NCBI GenBank assembly: GCA_964568655.1
Contig: CAZMRG010000073.1
Location: forward strand, 1 to 15,366
Length of the DNA stretch: 15,366 nucleotides
DNA from: CAWFKW01 sp964568655
GTDB taxonomy: Bacteria > Bacteroidota > Ignavibacteria > Tepidaquicellales > OLB5
Direction: 5' to 3'
A program made the position numbers and the translations under genes. Of the stretch, positions 1-6,629 are shown piece after piece (positions within the stretch are counted from its first letter, which is position 1; the number at the start of each line of letters is the position of its first letter). Below the pieces are notes generated by a model. That model was given only the letters and a program-made list of their open reading frames with translations, ran no database searches and was not told the DNA's origin.

Positions 1-1641
1 AATATCAAAGCGCCTACCGGAACAAAGCTGACCTGTAAGAACTGGGCTTCTGAAGCGGCTATGCGCATGTTAATGAATAACTTAGATCCCGATGTGGCTG
101 AACGGCCCGATGACTTAATCGTCTATGGCGGCGGCGGAAAAGCTGCAAGGAACTGGGAATGCTACGACAAAATAGTTGAATCCCTGAAGGGTCTTGAAGC
201 TGATGAAACTCTGCTTGTGCAGTCCGGTAAACCGGTTGCTATCTTTAAAACGCATACAAACGCTCCGCGTGTAATAATCTCAAATGCACAACTGGTGCCG
301 GCATGGGCAACCTGGGATGAATTCAGAAGGCTTGACACTCTCGGACTTACAATGTACGGGCAAATGACGGCTGGCTCATGGATTTACATCGGCTCGCAGG
401 GAATATTACAGGGCACATACGAAACATTTGCGGCATGCGCCGATAAACATTTTGCAGGCTCGCTTGCCGGGAAGATTGTACTTACCTCCGGACTCGGAGG
501 GATGGGCGGCGCACAGCCGCTCGCAGCTACCATGAACGGCGCCGTTTTCTTGGGCGTTGAAGTAGATAAGAACAGAATAAAAAAGAGAATAGATACGGGT
601 TATTGCGATAAAATGACCGATAACATTGATGAAGCTCTTAAATGGGTGTTAGAAGCAAAACAGAATAAGCAGGCTTTATCAGTAGGTCTTGTCGGAAATG
701 CCGGCGAAGTTCTGCCCGAATTACTAAAGAGAAATATTCTTCTTGATATTGTTACAGACCAGACTTCCGCTCACGATATGTTGAATGGATACGTGCCGAT
801 GAATATGCCGCTCGAAGAAGCATTTGAGCTTAGGAAAAATAATCCGGATAAATATATCGAGCTTTCGAGAAAGACAGTAGTTGTTCACTGCAAAGCGATG
901 TTTGAATTCATGAACCGCGGCGCAGTAGTTTTCGATTATGGGAATAACATCAGGGGCGAAGCATATAATAATTGTTTTAAATCGGCGTTTGAGATTCCGG
1001 GATTTGTGCCTGAATATATCCGTCCGCTTTTCTGCGACGGCAAGGGACCATTTCGCTGGGCAGCTCTATCAGGCGACCCAAATGATATTTTTACTACAGA
1101 TGAATATGTGTTAAAAACTTTCCCTGAAAATAAAGCGCTCGCAAGATGGATAGAGCACGCTCAGAAGAAAGTTCATTTCCAGGGACTGCCTTCAAGAATT
1201 TGCTGGTTAGGTTATGGCGAGAGGGCAAAGATGGGCAAAATATTCAACGAACTTGTGAGAGATGGAAAAGTAAAAGCGCCGATTGTAATAGGTCGCGACC
1301 ACCTTGACTGCGGAAGCGTAGCATCGCCTAACCGCGAGACTGAGAAGATGAAAGACGGCTCAGATGCAATTGCCGATTGGCCGATCCTTAACTTTGCTCT
1401 AAACGCTATCGGCGGCGCAAGCTGGGTATCGCTTCATCACGGCGGAGGAGTGGGCATCGGGCTTTCGATCCATGCAGGAATGGTAATTGTTGCCGACGGG
1501 ACAAAAGAAGCTGAAGAAAAACTGGAAAGAGTGCTAAATTACGACCCGGCAATGGGTATTGTGAGACATGCAGATGCTGGCTATGAAGAGGCAATTGCAA
1601 ACCAAAAGAAATTCGGCATCAAAATGCCAATGATTAAATAG
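1..1641 (+). CDS. hutU: Urocanate hydratase (urocanase), 5' end cut by window
   Basis: Urocanase catalyses the second step of histidine breakdown, adding water to urocanate to give 4-imidazolone-5-propanoate, using tightly bound NAD+ as an electrophile; it acts in the cytoplasm. The frame is open from base 1, and the residues before the first ATG at 61 (KAPTGTKLTCKNWASEAA) match the conserved N-terminus of the family, so the gene starts left of the window and the ATG at 61 is internal. Visible motifs are YGGGGKAARNW, the glycine-rich NAD-binding GLGGMGGAQP (about codons 164-173 of the window) and RDHLDCGSVASP carrying the conserved active-site cysteine at 1309-1311. About 546 codons are present against roughly 550-560 for the whole family, so only a few residues are missing. 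ispH follows after 9 bases; no other hut gene is in view. Confidence 0.95.
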   Translation, partial: NIKAPTGTKLTCKNWASEAAMRMLMNNLDPDVAERPDDLIVYGGGGKAARNWECYDKIVESLKGLEADETLLVQSGKPVAIFKTHTNAPRVIISNAQLVPAWATWDEFRRLDTLGLTMYGQMTAGSWIYIGSQGILQGTYETFAACADKHFAGSLAGKIVLTSGLGGMGGAQPLAATMNGAVFLGVEVDKNRIKKRIDTGYCDKMTDNIDEALKWVLEAKQNKQALSVGLVGNAGEVLPELLKRNILLDIVTDQTSAHDMLNGYVPMNMPLEEAFELRKNNPDKYIELSRKTVVVHCKAMFEFMNRGAVVFDYGNNIRGEAYNNCFKSAFEIPGFVPEYIRPLFCDGKGPFRWAALSGDPNDIFTTDEYVLKTFPENKALARWIEHAQKKVHFQGLPSRICWLGYGERAKMGKIFNELVRDGKVKAPIVIGRDHLDCGSVASPNRETEKMKDGSDAIADWPILNFALNAIGGASWVSLHHGGGVGIGLSIHAGMVIVADGTKEAEEKLERVLNYDPAMGIVRHADAGYEEAIANQKKFGIKMPMIK

Positions 1642-1650
1642 TTTTTATTA

Positions 1651-2895
1651 ATGAAGAAATTTGACATACCTGTTTATTACCGCAGTCCGGTAATTTCGCT
1701 GGTGAAAAACGCGCGAAAGATTATGGATCCGCGCAAGAAGGATTATACGCCTACTGTGCTTGATTTCGGCCCTGTCAAATTTCTTATTGCCCGCCACTTT
1801 GGATTTTGCTACGGAGTAGAAAACGCAATTGAAATTGCCTATAAAACGGTTGAAAATAATGGCGGTAAAAATATCTATCTTCTCAGCGAAATGATACATA
1901 ATCCCAGTGTGAATGAGGACCTAAGGCGTCGCGGAGTGCGGTTTTTAAGAGAACATAATGGCAAACAAATTATTCCCTGGGCTGAATTAAAAGAAGACGA
2001 TATTGTAATTGTTCCTGCATTTGGAACAACCTTAGAAATTCAGCAAATATTAAAAGAGCGCGGAATCGATCCCTATATGTACGATACAACCTGCCCATTC
2101 GTCGAAAAAGTGTGGAACAGAGCCGAGTTTCTGGGAGCGAAGGGCTATACTATTATAGTTCACGGTAAATTTGATCATGAGGAAACTATTGCCACTTTCT
2201 CGCATTCAAGAAAAGACTCTCCCACGGTTATAGTCAGGAATATTGAAGAAACGCGCCTGCTGGCCGATATAATAGAGGGAAAAATAGAACCGTCGAAATT
2301 CTACGAGCTTTTTGCAGACAAGTTTTCCGCTGGATTTGATGTTGCCAAAGATTTAGATAAAGTTGGGGTGGTAAACCAGACCACAATGCTTGCGACTGAA
2401 ACGCAGGCAATTGCCGATATGATGAGAAAAACAATGATAGAAAAGTTTGGCGAGGATAATGTAAGGGAACACTTTGCAGATACAAGCGATACCCTATGCT
2501 ATGCCACTTATGATAACCAGCTTGCAACAGAAGGTCTTGTTGAATCACGAGCAGATTTTGCAATTGTTGTCGGCGGATACAACAGCTCGAACACGTCTCA
2601 TATTGTTGAATTGTGTGAAGAAAAACTTCCTGCATATTTTATTTCAGGAGCGGATAAGATCATTTCAGAGAAGGCGATAAGTCATTATGATATTCACACC
2701 CATAATAGTAAAGAAACAAGCGGCTGGCTGATCAAACACAGTGATAAACCTACAAAAATAATCCTGACAAGCGGCGCCTCGTGCCCCGATGCAATACTTG
2801 ACGAAATTCTGCAGAAGATCGTGGCGTATTTTCCTGATTCAAAAAATCTAGACGAAGTGCTTAAACCTTTCCAAAACGAACTAGTAAACTCCTAA
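1651..2895 (+). CDS. ispH: 4-hydroxy-3-methylbut-2-enyl diphosphate reductase, long plant/cyanobacterial type
   Basis: IspH (LytB) is the last enzyme of the MEP pathway. It reduces HMBPP to isopentenyl and dimethylallyl diphosphate with a [4Fe-4S] cluster in the cytoplasm. The three cluster cysteines are C53 (GFCYGV), C148 (TTCPFV) and C283 (DTLCYAT). Other family blocks are HNPSVNEDLRRRGV, HGKFDHEETIATFSHS, NQTTMLATETQ, GGYNSSNTSH and TSGASCPD. At 414 residues it is about 100 longer than the E. coli enzyme: it has an N-terminal extension of about 40 residues and the HEET and NQTTML forms that I recall from cyanobacterial and plant IspH. ATG at 1651 is 9 bases after the hutU stop, with no clear Shine-Dalgarno, so it may be read from the hutU transcript. 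Its TAA overlaps the stop of the opposing sigma gene. Confidence 0.95.
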   Translation: MKKFDIPVYYRSPVISLVKNARKIMDPRKKDYTPTVLDFGPVKFLIARHFGFCYGVENAIEIAYKTVENNGGKNIYLLSEMIHNPSVNEDLRRRGVRFLREHNGKQIIPWAELKEDDIVIVPAFGTTLEIQQILKERGIDPYMYDTTCPFVEKVWNRAEFLGAKGYTIIVHGKFDHEETIATFSHSRKDSPTVIVRNIEETRLLADIIEGKIEPSKFYELFADKFSAGFDVAKDLDKVGVVNQTTMLATETQAIADMMRKTMIEKFGEDNVREHFADTSDTLCYATYDNQLATEGLVESRADFAIVVGGYNSSNTSHIVELCEEKLPAYFISGADKIISEKAISHYDIHTHNSKETSGWLIKHSDKPTKIILTSGASCPDAILDEILQKIVAYFPDSKNLDEVLKPFQNELVNS

Positions 2896-4172
2896 GCTTT
2901 CCTTATCGTTTCTATCCTGTCTTTAATTAATTTCTTTTCGGCTTTTGATTTTGTAAGTTTTAGGGCCTTATTCAAATGCTTTAGAGCTGAAGAATTTTGT
3001 TTAAGCAGTGAATAGAATTCAGCAAATGTAGTATGATACAGGTAATACTCATCAAGATCTTTAATCTTCTCCAGTTCTGCGATAGCAGCCTTAGCGCCGC
3101 GAATTTGCCCGATAACAATTGCACGGTTCAAATAAGTAACAGGGGAGGGGTGTATTTTTACAAGCATATCGTAAAGTTTAAAAACATTTTCCCAGTCAGT
3201 TTCTTCAAAACTCAAAGCAGATGCGTGGTTAGCTGCTATCCCTGCCTCAAGGTGGTATTCGCTCAGCTCGTCGCCCTCGGATGATTCATTGAGGTATTCA
3301 TATCCTTTGCTAATCAGCGACCTATCCCATTTAGACCTGTCCTGTTCCTTCAAAAGAATTATGTACCCGTTATCATCTAATCTGGCATCCAGTCTGGCGG
3401 CATGAAAACACATTAAAGCTAGGAGCGCGTAGGTCTTGGGTTTGTTCCCGGCGGGATGCTCGGCAAGGAGCTTGCAAAGCCTGATGGCTTCCGCGCAAAG
3501 ATCTTTTCTGATTACCGTATCAGAGTCAGACGATTTATATCCTTCATTAAATAATAGATAGATCACCTTGTAAACCGAGTCAAGCCTTTCATCAAGGCTT
3601 TTGCCGGCAGGAATTTCAAATTTTAAATTTTCATCGCGCAGCTTTTGTTTTGCCCGGAAGAGCCTTTTATTAATATTCGCATCGGTGGTAAGCAGCGCTC
3701 TTGATATTTCTCCGACGCTGAATCCGCAAAGCGTTTTTAGCGTCAGCGCTATCTGTGATTCTTTTGGCAGCTCCGGGTGGCATGAAGTAAATATCATCCT
3801 TAGCTGGCTGTCTTCTATTTCGGAATCTAAAAATAAGTTATTCAATGAGTGTGAAAGCGTCCATTCTGATTTTAATAATAAATTCAGTTCCTGTTCATAT
3901 TCAGCCACATATTTCTGATGCCTTATAATATCTATTGTTCTGTTCTTCGCAACCCTGTACAGCCATGCCGGCGGATTTTCCGGGATCTTGTGAAAGCTCC
4001 ATTCATCCAGGGCTTTCAGAAAAGTATCCTGCACAATGTCTTCGGCTATTTCGATGTGTTTTAATCCAAATATCCTTGTAAGCACAGAGACCATCTTTCC
4101 CGCTTCGTGGCGGAAAAGATGGTCGACTAAAACATTTGCGCTGGTTGTATCTGCCGGCAGTTTTGATGGCAA
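2892..4172 (-). CDS. ECF RNA polymerase sigma factor, ECF42 type with long C-terminal TPR-like domain
   Basis: An alternative sigma factor that directs RNA polymerase to specific promoters. Region 2 is at about residues 15-85 (LFRHEAGKMVSVLTRIFGL, AEDIVQDTFLKALDEW, PPAWLYRVAKNRTIDIIRH) and region 4 at about 130-185 (CHPELPKESQIALTLK, FSVGEISRALL, INKRLFRAKQKLR). A helical C-terminal part of over 200 residues follows (VIYLLFNEGY, EAIRLCKLL, AGIAANHASA, TYLNRAIVIGQIRG), as in ECF42 proteins, whose extension is described as TPR-like. ECF42 genes are known to neighbour DGPF proteins, and two lie directly upstream here. No anti-sigma gene is seen. Start choice: an ATG at 4265 would overlap the DGPF gene by 89 bases and add about 31 residues with no family look. 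TTG at 4172, 4 bases after the DGPF stop, leaves a normal N-terminus. The start is uncertain; the family is not. Confidence 0.9.
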   Translation of the reverse strand: MPSKLPADTTSANVLVDHLFRHEAGKMVSVLTRIFGLKHIEIAEDIVQDTFLKALDEWSFHKIPENPPAWLYRVAKNRTIDIIRHQKYVAEYEQELNLLLKSEWTLSHSLNNLFLDSEIEDSQLRMIFTSCHPELPKESQIALTLKTLCGFSVGEISRALLTTDANINKRLFRAKQKLRDENLKFEIPAGKSLDERLDSVYKVIYLLFNEGYKSSDSDTVIRKDLCAEAIRLCKLLAEHPAGNKPKTYALLALMCFHAARLDARLDDNGYIILLKEQDRSKWDRSLISKGYEYLNESSEGDELSEYHLEAGIAANHASALSFEETDWENVFKLYDMLVKIHPSPVTYLNRAIVIGQIRGAKAAIAELEKIKDLDEYYLYHTTFAEFYSLLKQNSSALKHLNKALKLTKSKAEKKLIKDRIETIRKA

Positions 4173-4176
4173 GAGA

Positions 4177-4518
4177 TTACATATCCATATGATGAATTTC
4201 GCGCACCTCTGTGATGCCGTCCAGTTCGTATATAGGGCATGTTTTGGCAATCTCCGTCGCCTCATTTATATCTTTGGCTGTTACTATAAGATAACCGCCG
4301 ACCATTTCTTTTGATTCGGCGAAAGGCCCGTCAGTTACCACTTTCTTTTTGCCTTTTACTACTTTGGATTCAGCGCCAAGCGGTTCGCCGCCTTTGAATT
4401 TTCCAGCTGTAGCAAGTCCTTTTATCCAGTCTCCCCACTTCTCCATGTTTTTCTGTAACTCTTCCGGCGAGAGCCCGCTTCTATCGCCCCCTCTGAATAG
4501 AAATAAATAATCTTTCAT
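4177..4518 (-). CDS. DGPF/YCII-related protein, sigma-proximal copy
   Basis: A 113-residue protein of the YCII-related (DGPF) family, a small ferredoxin-like alpha/beta fold whose biochemical role is not settled; DGPF proteins are the usual partners of ECF42 sigma factors. Seen here: the start MKDYLFLFRGGD, the family signature TDGPFAESKE at residues 62-71, GGYLIV at 74-79 and CPI at 94-96. An earlier in-frame ATG at 4587 would add 23 residues, run into the other DGPF gene, and lack the family N-terminus, so ATG at 4518 is preferred because it aligns with MQEFVFLFRN of the upstream paralogue. The sigma gene begins 4 bases after this stop. An ECF-like promoter element lies 41 bases upstream of the start (see 4560-4585). 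Confidence 0.9.
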   Translation of the reverse strand: MKDYLFLFRGGDRSGLSPEELQKNMEKWGDWIKGLATAGKFKGGEPLGAESKVVKGKKKVVTDGPFAESKEMVGGYLIVTAKDINEATEIAKTCPIYELDGITEVREIHHMDM

Positions 4519-4559
4519 TGTTTGTTGGTTTAATTTATAAAACTTATTTACACTATAGA

Positions 4560-4585
4560 AACGATTAAATACTTCAGTCTGGGAC
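4560..4585 (-). promoter_or_regulatory. Candidate ECF-type promoter of the sigma-proximal DGPF gene and sigma gene
   Basis: On the minus strand GTCC (4585-4582) is followed after 18 bases by CGTT (4563-4560), 41 bases before the ATG at 4518. The same arrangement precedes the other DGPF gene, and both spacers also carry TGAAGT at the same offset. CGT is a common -10 core for ECF sigma factors. From memory, the ECF42 promoter reported in Streptomyces has TGTCGA at -35; here the -35 side reads TGTCCC, a partial match. Its function is inferred. Confidence 0.5.
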
Positions 4586-4589
4586 AAAA

Positions 4590-4937
4590 TTACATATAAT
4601 AACTTGTCCTTATTTCAAGGCTGCCGTTAACAAAAAATATAGGGCAGCCCTTTGCGATTTCTGCCGCATCCTCTAAGTTTTCAGCTTTTATCTTGATAAA
4701 ACCGGCAATTATTTCTTTTGATTCAGGATATGGCCCGTCTGTAATTACTTTCTCTGACCCCTTGATAGTTTTTGCCCCGGTTGAAATTAACCTGTCGCCG
4801 ATGTTTTCATATATACCGGCTTCGGTAAGCTTCTTGAACCATGAGGTCCATTTCTCCATGTATCCTGTTTTAGCGGATTCAGATAGCTTTGCGATCTCTT
4901 CCGCTGAATTTCTGAAAAGAAAAACGAATTCCTGCAT
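4590..4937 (-). CDS. DGPF/YCII-related protein, promoter-distal paralogue
   Basis: A 115-residue paralogue of the neighbouring DGPF protein, evidently from a tandem duplication. Shared blocks are the N-terminal FVFLFRNSAEEI, the central EKWTSWFKKLTEAG, the signature TDGPYPESKE at residues 66-75 (DGPY instead of DGPF), GFIKI at 79-83 and GCPI at 97-100. The catalytic or binding activity of this family is unknown. The conserved ESKE and CP positions are kept in both copies, so neither looks degraded. ATG at 4937 is the natural family start and has only AT-rich sequence in front of it. A candidate ECF-type promoter lies 44 bases upstream. The gene is separated from the acetyltransferase by 81 bases, so the DGPF-sigma cluster may be a transcription unit of its own. 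Confidence 0.9.
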   Translation of the reverse strand: MQEFVFLFRNSAEEIAKLSESAKTGYMEKWTSWFKKLTEAGIYENIGDRLISTGAKTIKGSEKVITDGPYPESKEIIAGFIKIKAENLEDAAEIAKGCPIFFVNGSLEIRTSYYM

Positions 4938-4981
4938 AAAATTTAATTTTTATAGTTATAAAAATGACTGTTTATTATCCT

Positions 4982-5007
4982 AACGTTTCAAAACTTCAAA
5001 TAAGGAC
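4982..5007 (-). promoter_or_regulatory. Candidate ECF-type promoter of the distal DGPF gene
   Basis: On the minus strand GTCC (5007-5004) is followed by an 18-base spacer and CGTT (4985-4982), 44 bases upstream of the ATG at 4937. It matches the element at 4585-4560 in both boxes, in spacing, and in a TGAAGT-N-TT-N-AA block inside the spacer, while most flanking bases differ. This is the pattern expected if one sigma factor drives both genes. Retained similarity after gene duplication is the alternative explanation. Confidence 0.5.
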
Positions 5008-5018
5008 TAATTTTTCGA

Positions 5019-5570
5019 TTATACTTTCGGATTAATAAGCACAAAATGATAATGATCTTCCCATTTTCCGTTTACCTTAAGGTAGTTCTTAGCCAGGCCT
5101 TCATTAATAAATCCGAGCTTTTCTACTACTTTAATTGATGCAGCATTAGACGGCATAACATTTGCCTCGATCCTGTGAAGCTTAAGCTCATCGAATGCGT
5201 ATTCTATCACTCTCTTAATGGATTCAGTCGCAATGCCTTTCTGTGTTTCATTTTCATCAATTCTGTAACCAAGAAAACACGATTGAAATATTCCTTTTAT
5301 AATATTTGATAAGGATACTGAGCCGATAATTCTGTTAGGGTTAGTTTTATAGTATACTCCGAATTTAACCTGGGTTCCGTTTAGGGCTTCCTGCTCAAGG
5401 CTCTCAAGCCACGCGCGGTGATACCAAACAGAGAAATAATTCTCCTCGTATTGGGCGCTCCATTTTCTGAAATATTCTTTGTTCCTCACAAGAAAATCGA
5501 AGAACTGCTCTGTATCGGTCGAATCAAGCGAAATCAAAAGCATCCTGTCAGTTTCAAGCCTTGTTTTCAT
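5019..5570 (-). CDS. GNAT family N-acetyltransferase, RimJ/RimL-like
   Basis: A 183-residue acetyl-CoA-dependent N-acetyltransferase. It shows the RimJ/RimL/SpeG-like order: a start LETDRMLLISLDSTD, a WYHRAWLESLEQ helix, a central FGVYYKTNPNRIIGSVSLSNI strand pair, GYRIDENETQKGIATESIKRVIEYAFDELKLHRIEANVMPSNAASIKVVEKLGFINEG, in which the Q-K-G-I-A-T segment stands for the acetyl-CoA pyrophosphate loop. YLKVNGKWEDHYHFVLINP closes the protein, as in this subgroup. The substrate cannot be told; ribosomal protein N-termini or antibiotics are possible in the wider family. The start overlaps the end of the upstream membrane protein gene by 17 bases, which suggests translational coupling in one operon. 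Confidence 0.9.
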   Translation of the reverse strand: MKTRLETDRMLLISLDSTDTEQFFDFLVRNKEYFRKWSAQYEENYFSVWYHRAWLESLEQEALNGTQVKFGVYYKTNPNRIIGSVSLSNIIKGIFQSCFLGYRIDENETQKGIATESIKRVIEYAFDELKLHRIEANVMPSNAASIKVVEKLGFINEGLAKNYLKVNGKWEDHYHFVLINPKV

Positions 5571-6282
5571 CGGGGCTTAGTATTTGTTTTATCGAAAGGA
5601 TGTGCATTAAGTATGCAAACGGGACTATAAGCGCCGGTATCCATATAAACGGAAAATAAACCACCGCCGTATTCGCCGGTTCATTCATAAACTTTCTCAT
5701 TGGGCCGGGCATTGATAGAATAGCGACTATTAAAACATTTGTTACAAGCAGCAACCCGGCAAAATTCCACAATAACGCAGTTAACTTTGGCCATGTTTTT
5801 TTTACAAAACAAAAGTTCGCCATAACCGGAGCCGAGAGTCCTATCAGCAAATCGAAGTTTCTTCCTTCAAAAGTCATTTGAACGGGAAGTAAACCATTAC
5901 GGTACATAAGCCAAAGAAATATTTCCATTAAAACTCTGAATGATTGAATATTAATAAACCACGATCTTGGAATAACGTTTAGCAATACTTTCACCCTGTC
6001 CGAAACAGTAATGTAGCTGATTGCCAGGGCAGCCGGTATTAATGTAGCCAGAATCCTTGGAGGCAGAGATTCAAAATTAAGAAAATGCCCTTTTGCGGCA
6101 AGCCATCCGGTGATGGCCATCCATCCGCCCAGAAGCGCGCCAGCAATTAAGAGCGAGCCTATCCGGTCTTTTTTAGTTTTCCCTGTTTTATCGTATGCAT
6201 AATTAAGTCCATAGTAAACGCTGAGCAATATTATGGCAATAATAACATACAAAAACAAAGTAATGTAAAATGGTACAACCAT
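5554..6282 (-). CDS. Unknown multi-pass membrane protein
   Basis: I do not recognise a named family. The 242-residue protein is strongly hydrophobic, with likely membrane segments at about residues 5-25, 42-62, 76-94, 143-160, 167-190 and 206-230, and possibly 113-128, so six or seven passes. Short charged loops lie between (DKTGKTKKDR at 31-40, KKTWPK at 161-166). The segment MTFEGRNFDLLIGLSAPV at 136-153 stands out as polar-aromatic within a membrane context and could be functionally important. No transporter, kinase or peptidase motif is visible. The gene starts 18 bases after the DUF4406 gene and overlaps the acetyltransferase gene by 17 bases, so it is part of the minus-strand operon. 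ATG at 6282 has no clear Shine-Dalgarno. Confidence 0.8.
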   Translation of the reverse strand: MVVPFYITLFLYVIIAIILLSVYYGLNYAYDKTGKTKKDRIGSLLIAGALLGGWMAITGWLAAKGHFLNFESLPPRILATLIPAALAISYITVSDRVKVLLNVIPRSWFINIQSFRVLMEIFLWLMYRNGLLPVQMTFEGRNFDLLIGLSAPVMANFCFVKKTWPKLTALLWNFAGLLLVTNVLIVAILSMPGPMRKFMNEPANTAVVYFPFIWIPALIVPFAYLMHILSIKQILSPDENKA

Positions 6283-6300
6283 GGGTAAACTGTTACGTTT

Positions 6301-6627
6301 TTACAGATCAGGAATTTCTTCGATTGAATAAAATACCGGCAGCCCCTTGCTTAATATTAAGTCTCTTTCCTGCAAAGCTCCGGGGGAAGCGCCAATTAAT
6401 AAAATCGCGTCGCATCGTTCAACTATTGCAAGAGAGATATTCATTATATCAGTTTTTATGTCTGCGTTTTCCAGGCGAAAAACTACCGGAAGCGCATTGT
6501 TCACGCCGACAACAGGGATATGCCCTTTCTCATAAACTCTGGCGCAGGCATCATTCATCGCATCCAGATTTTTATGCATCTGTTCTTCTGTATCTGCGGT
6601 ATAGGGACCGGCAACTGCAATAAGCAT
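6301..6627 (-). CDS. DUF4406 / nucleoside deoxyribosyltransferase-like protein
   Basis: A 108-residue Rossmann-like protein resembling DUF4406, which is related to nucleoside 2-deoxyribosyltransferases. The N-terminal strand and loop MLIAVAGPYTADTEEQMHKN carries the AGPYT motif at residues 6-10, a helix with an ARVYEKGHIPVVG segment follows, and the late strand ERCDAILLIGASPGALQERDLILSKGLPVFYS is typical of the fold, with E87 near the place of the catalytic glutamate of the deoxyribosyltransferases. Whether it cleaves a glycosidic bond is unknown; many relatives are uncharacterised. It starts 2 bases after the S41 peptidase stop and is followed by the membrane protein after 18 bases, so co-transcription is likely. 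Confidence 0.75.
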   Translation of the reverse strand: MLIAVAGPYTADTEEQMHKNLDAMNDACARVYEKGHIPVVGVNNALPVVFRLENADIKTDIMNISLAIVERCDAILLIGASPGALQERDLILSKGLPVFYSIEEIPDL

Positions 6628-6629
6628 GA

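Noticed and set aside
1406..1600. Open frame on the minus strand inside hutU
   Set aside because: It lies wholly within a strongly conserved urocanase region, has low-complexity Leu/Arg/His composition and no family resemblance.
2234..2680. Open frames on both strands inside ispH
   Set aside because: They are shadow frames under conserved IspH motifs, without plausible protein character or translation signals.
2892..4265. Sigma factor starting at the ATG at 4265
   Set aside because: This would overlap the DGPF gene by 89 bases and add an Arg/Trp-rich segment unlike ECF N-termini.
6270..6623. Plus-strand open frame of 117 residues opposite DUF4406
   Set aside because: The minus strand encodes a recognisable AGPYT-type protein in tight operon spacing; the plus frame has a random composition rich in Arg, Leu and Cys.
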